From: Multifurca ochricompacta
Lineage: Eukaryota > Basidiomycota > Agaricomycetes > Russulales > Russulaceae
Assembly (NCBI GenBank): GCA_022496185.1
Contig: WTXG01000001.1
Location: 1,426,001 to 1,490,000 of the forward strand
Reading direction: 5' to 3'
Length of the DNA: 64,000 nucleotides
Made by a program: the position numbers and the translations under genes. Of this stretch, positions 63,717 through 64,000 are shown piece by piece. The first letter of the stretch is position 1. The number at the start of each line of letters is the position of its first letter. The notes under the pieces were generated by a model that was given only the letters and a program-made list of their open reading frames with translations, searched no databases and was not told the origin of the DNA.

Positions 63717-64000
63717 TCACGACCTTTTGGTACCACCCTGATGAATGCGTATCATGATTGCTATTACAGGAGGAACAAAATTAAAGAACTCACAAAGTAA
63801 TTCATCATTTGACCGGAGTAATCGCCTCCCAGTCCACCCTGCATCGGTACAGTCGGTGGTGGGGGTCCTGTCAAATGCGGTGGCATTGAGGGACGCATCT
63901 GTCCTGGTGGTAGCGTCGGTGGAATAACGCCGTACGGACCAGATAAAGGTGCTGTGCTTTGAAGGGGTTGTGGAGTACTCGACGGTTGCTGTTGAGCTTG
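63717..64000 (-). CDS. C-terminal end of a Gln/Pro-rich protein, cut by the window edge
   Basis: The minus strand from 64000 reads without a stop through a Gln/Pro/Gly/Met-rich sequence (GPYGVIPPTLPPGQMRPSMP, HLTGPPPPTVPMQGGLGGDY, SGQMMNYF). A GT-AG intron of about 55 bases then joins in phase to GGTKRS and TGA at 63717-63719. Such tails are found on RNA-binding and transcription co-factors, but no domain is inside the window and I do not assign a family. The final exon is tentative. Confidence 0.55.
   Translation of the reverse strand, partial: SSTATVEYSTTPSKHSTFIWSVRRYSTDATTRTDASLNATAFDRTPTTDCTDAGWTGRRLLRSNDELLCEFFNFVPPVIAIMIRIHQGGTKRS

Overview
The window is a gene-dense piece of a basidiomycete nuclear genome, most likely an Agaricomycete. 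Genes are closely spaced, have many short GT-AG introns (about 45-70 bases), and encode typical fungal proteins: Prp17, Mcm3, TFIIIC tau138-like, a Ssk2-type MAPKKK, a Cdc11 septin, Ric1, Ies1 and mitochondrial Msh1. I see no bacterial operons, CRISPR arrays, transposases, reverse transcriptases, viral genes, rRNA or convincing tRNA. The assignment to Agaricomycetes is inference from gene content and architecture.

Layout. 1-14 kb: 3' end of an Sgt2-like co-chaperone; a minus-strand regulator joining three Myb repeats to SFP1/JAZF1-type C2H2 fingers; splicing factor PRP17; a small secreted-peptide gene behind a strong TATA box; MCM3; minus-strand RINT1/Tip20. 14-27 kb: peroxisomal ABCD half-transporter, mitochondrial uS8, an Ups2-like lipid-transfer protein, and the long TFIIIC B-block subunit gene. 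27-36 kb: a seven-helix membrane protein with a Ser/Thr-rich ectodomain, the HOG-type MAPKKK (minus), and a DRG1/Rbg1 GTPase beginning with four micro-exons. 36-46 kb: metallo-beta-lactamase-fold hydrolase, Ups1-like protein, RIC1, TIM8, and an acyltransferase (minus). 46-64 kb: an alpha/beta hydrolase with large disordered insertions, a single-pass Ser/Thr-rich membrane protein (minus), INO80 subunit IES1, an MIT-domain protein (minus), septin CDC11 (minus), MSH1, and the end of an unidentified Gln/Pro-rich gene (minus).

Themes. At least seven gene pairs are divergent and share intergenic regions of roughly 100-400 bases, so bidirectional promoters are likely. Several genes serve mitochondria or lipid metabolism (uS8m, Ups1-like, Ups2-like, Tim8, Msh1, ABCD transporter, acyltransferase). 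The two Ups/PRELI paralogues lie 20 kb apart.

Sequence quality. About ten otherwise intact conserved genes contain places where exactly one base seems to be missing, usually in or next to a short homopolymer (MCM3 twice, TFIIIC twice, DRG1 twice, alpha/beta hydrolase twice, ABCD, TIM8). Because these are essential genes and the reading resumes perfectly, I read this as uncorrected long-read indel error rather than pseudogenes. Automated gene models here will be split or truncated. Exon boundaries given below are from reading splice signals and family conservation; those I spelled out are fairly firm, others are approximate.
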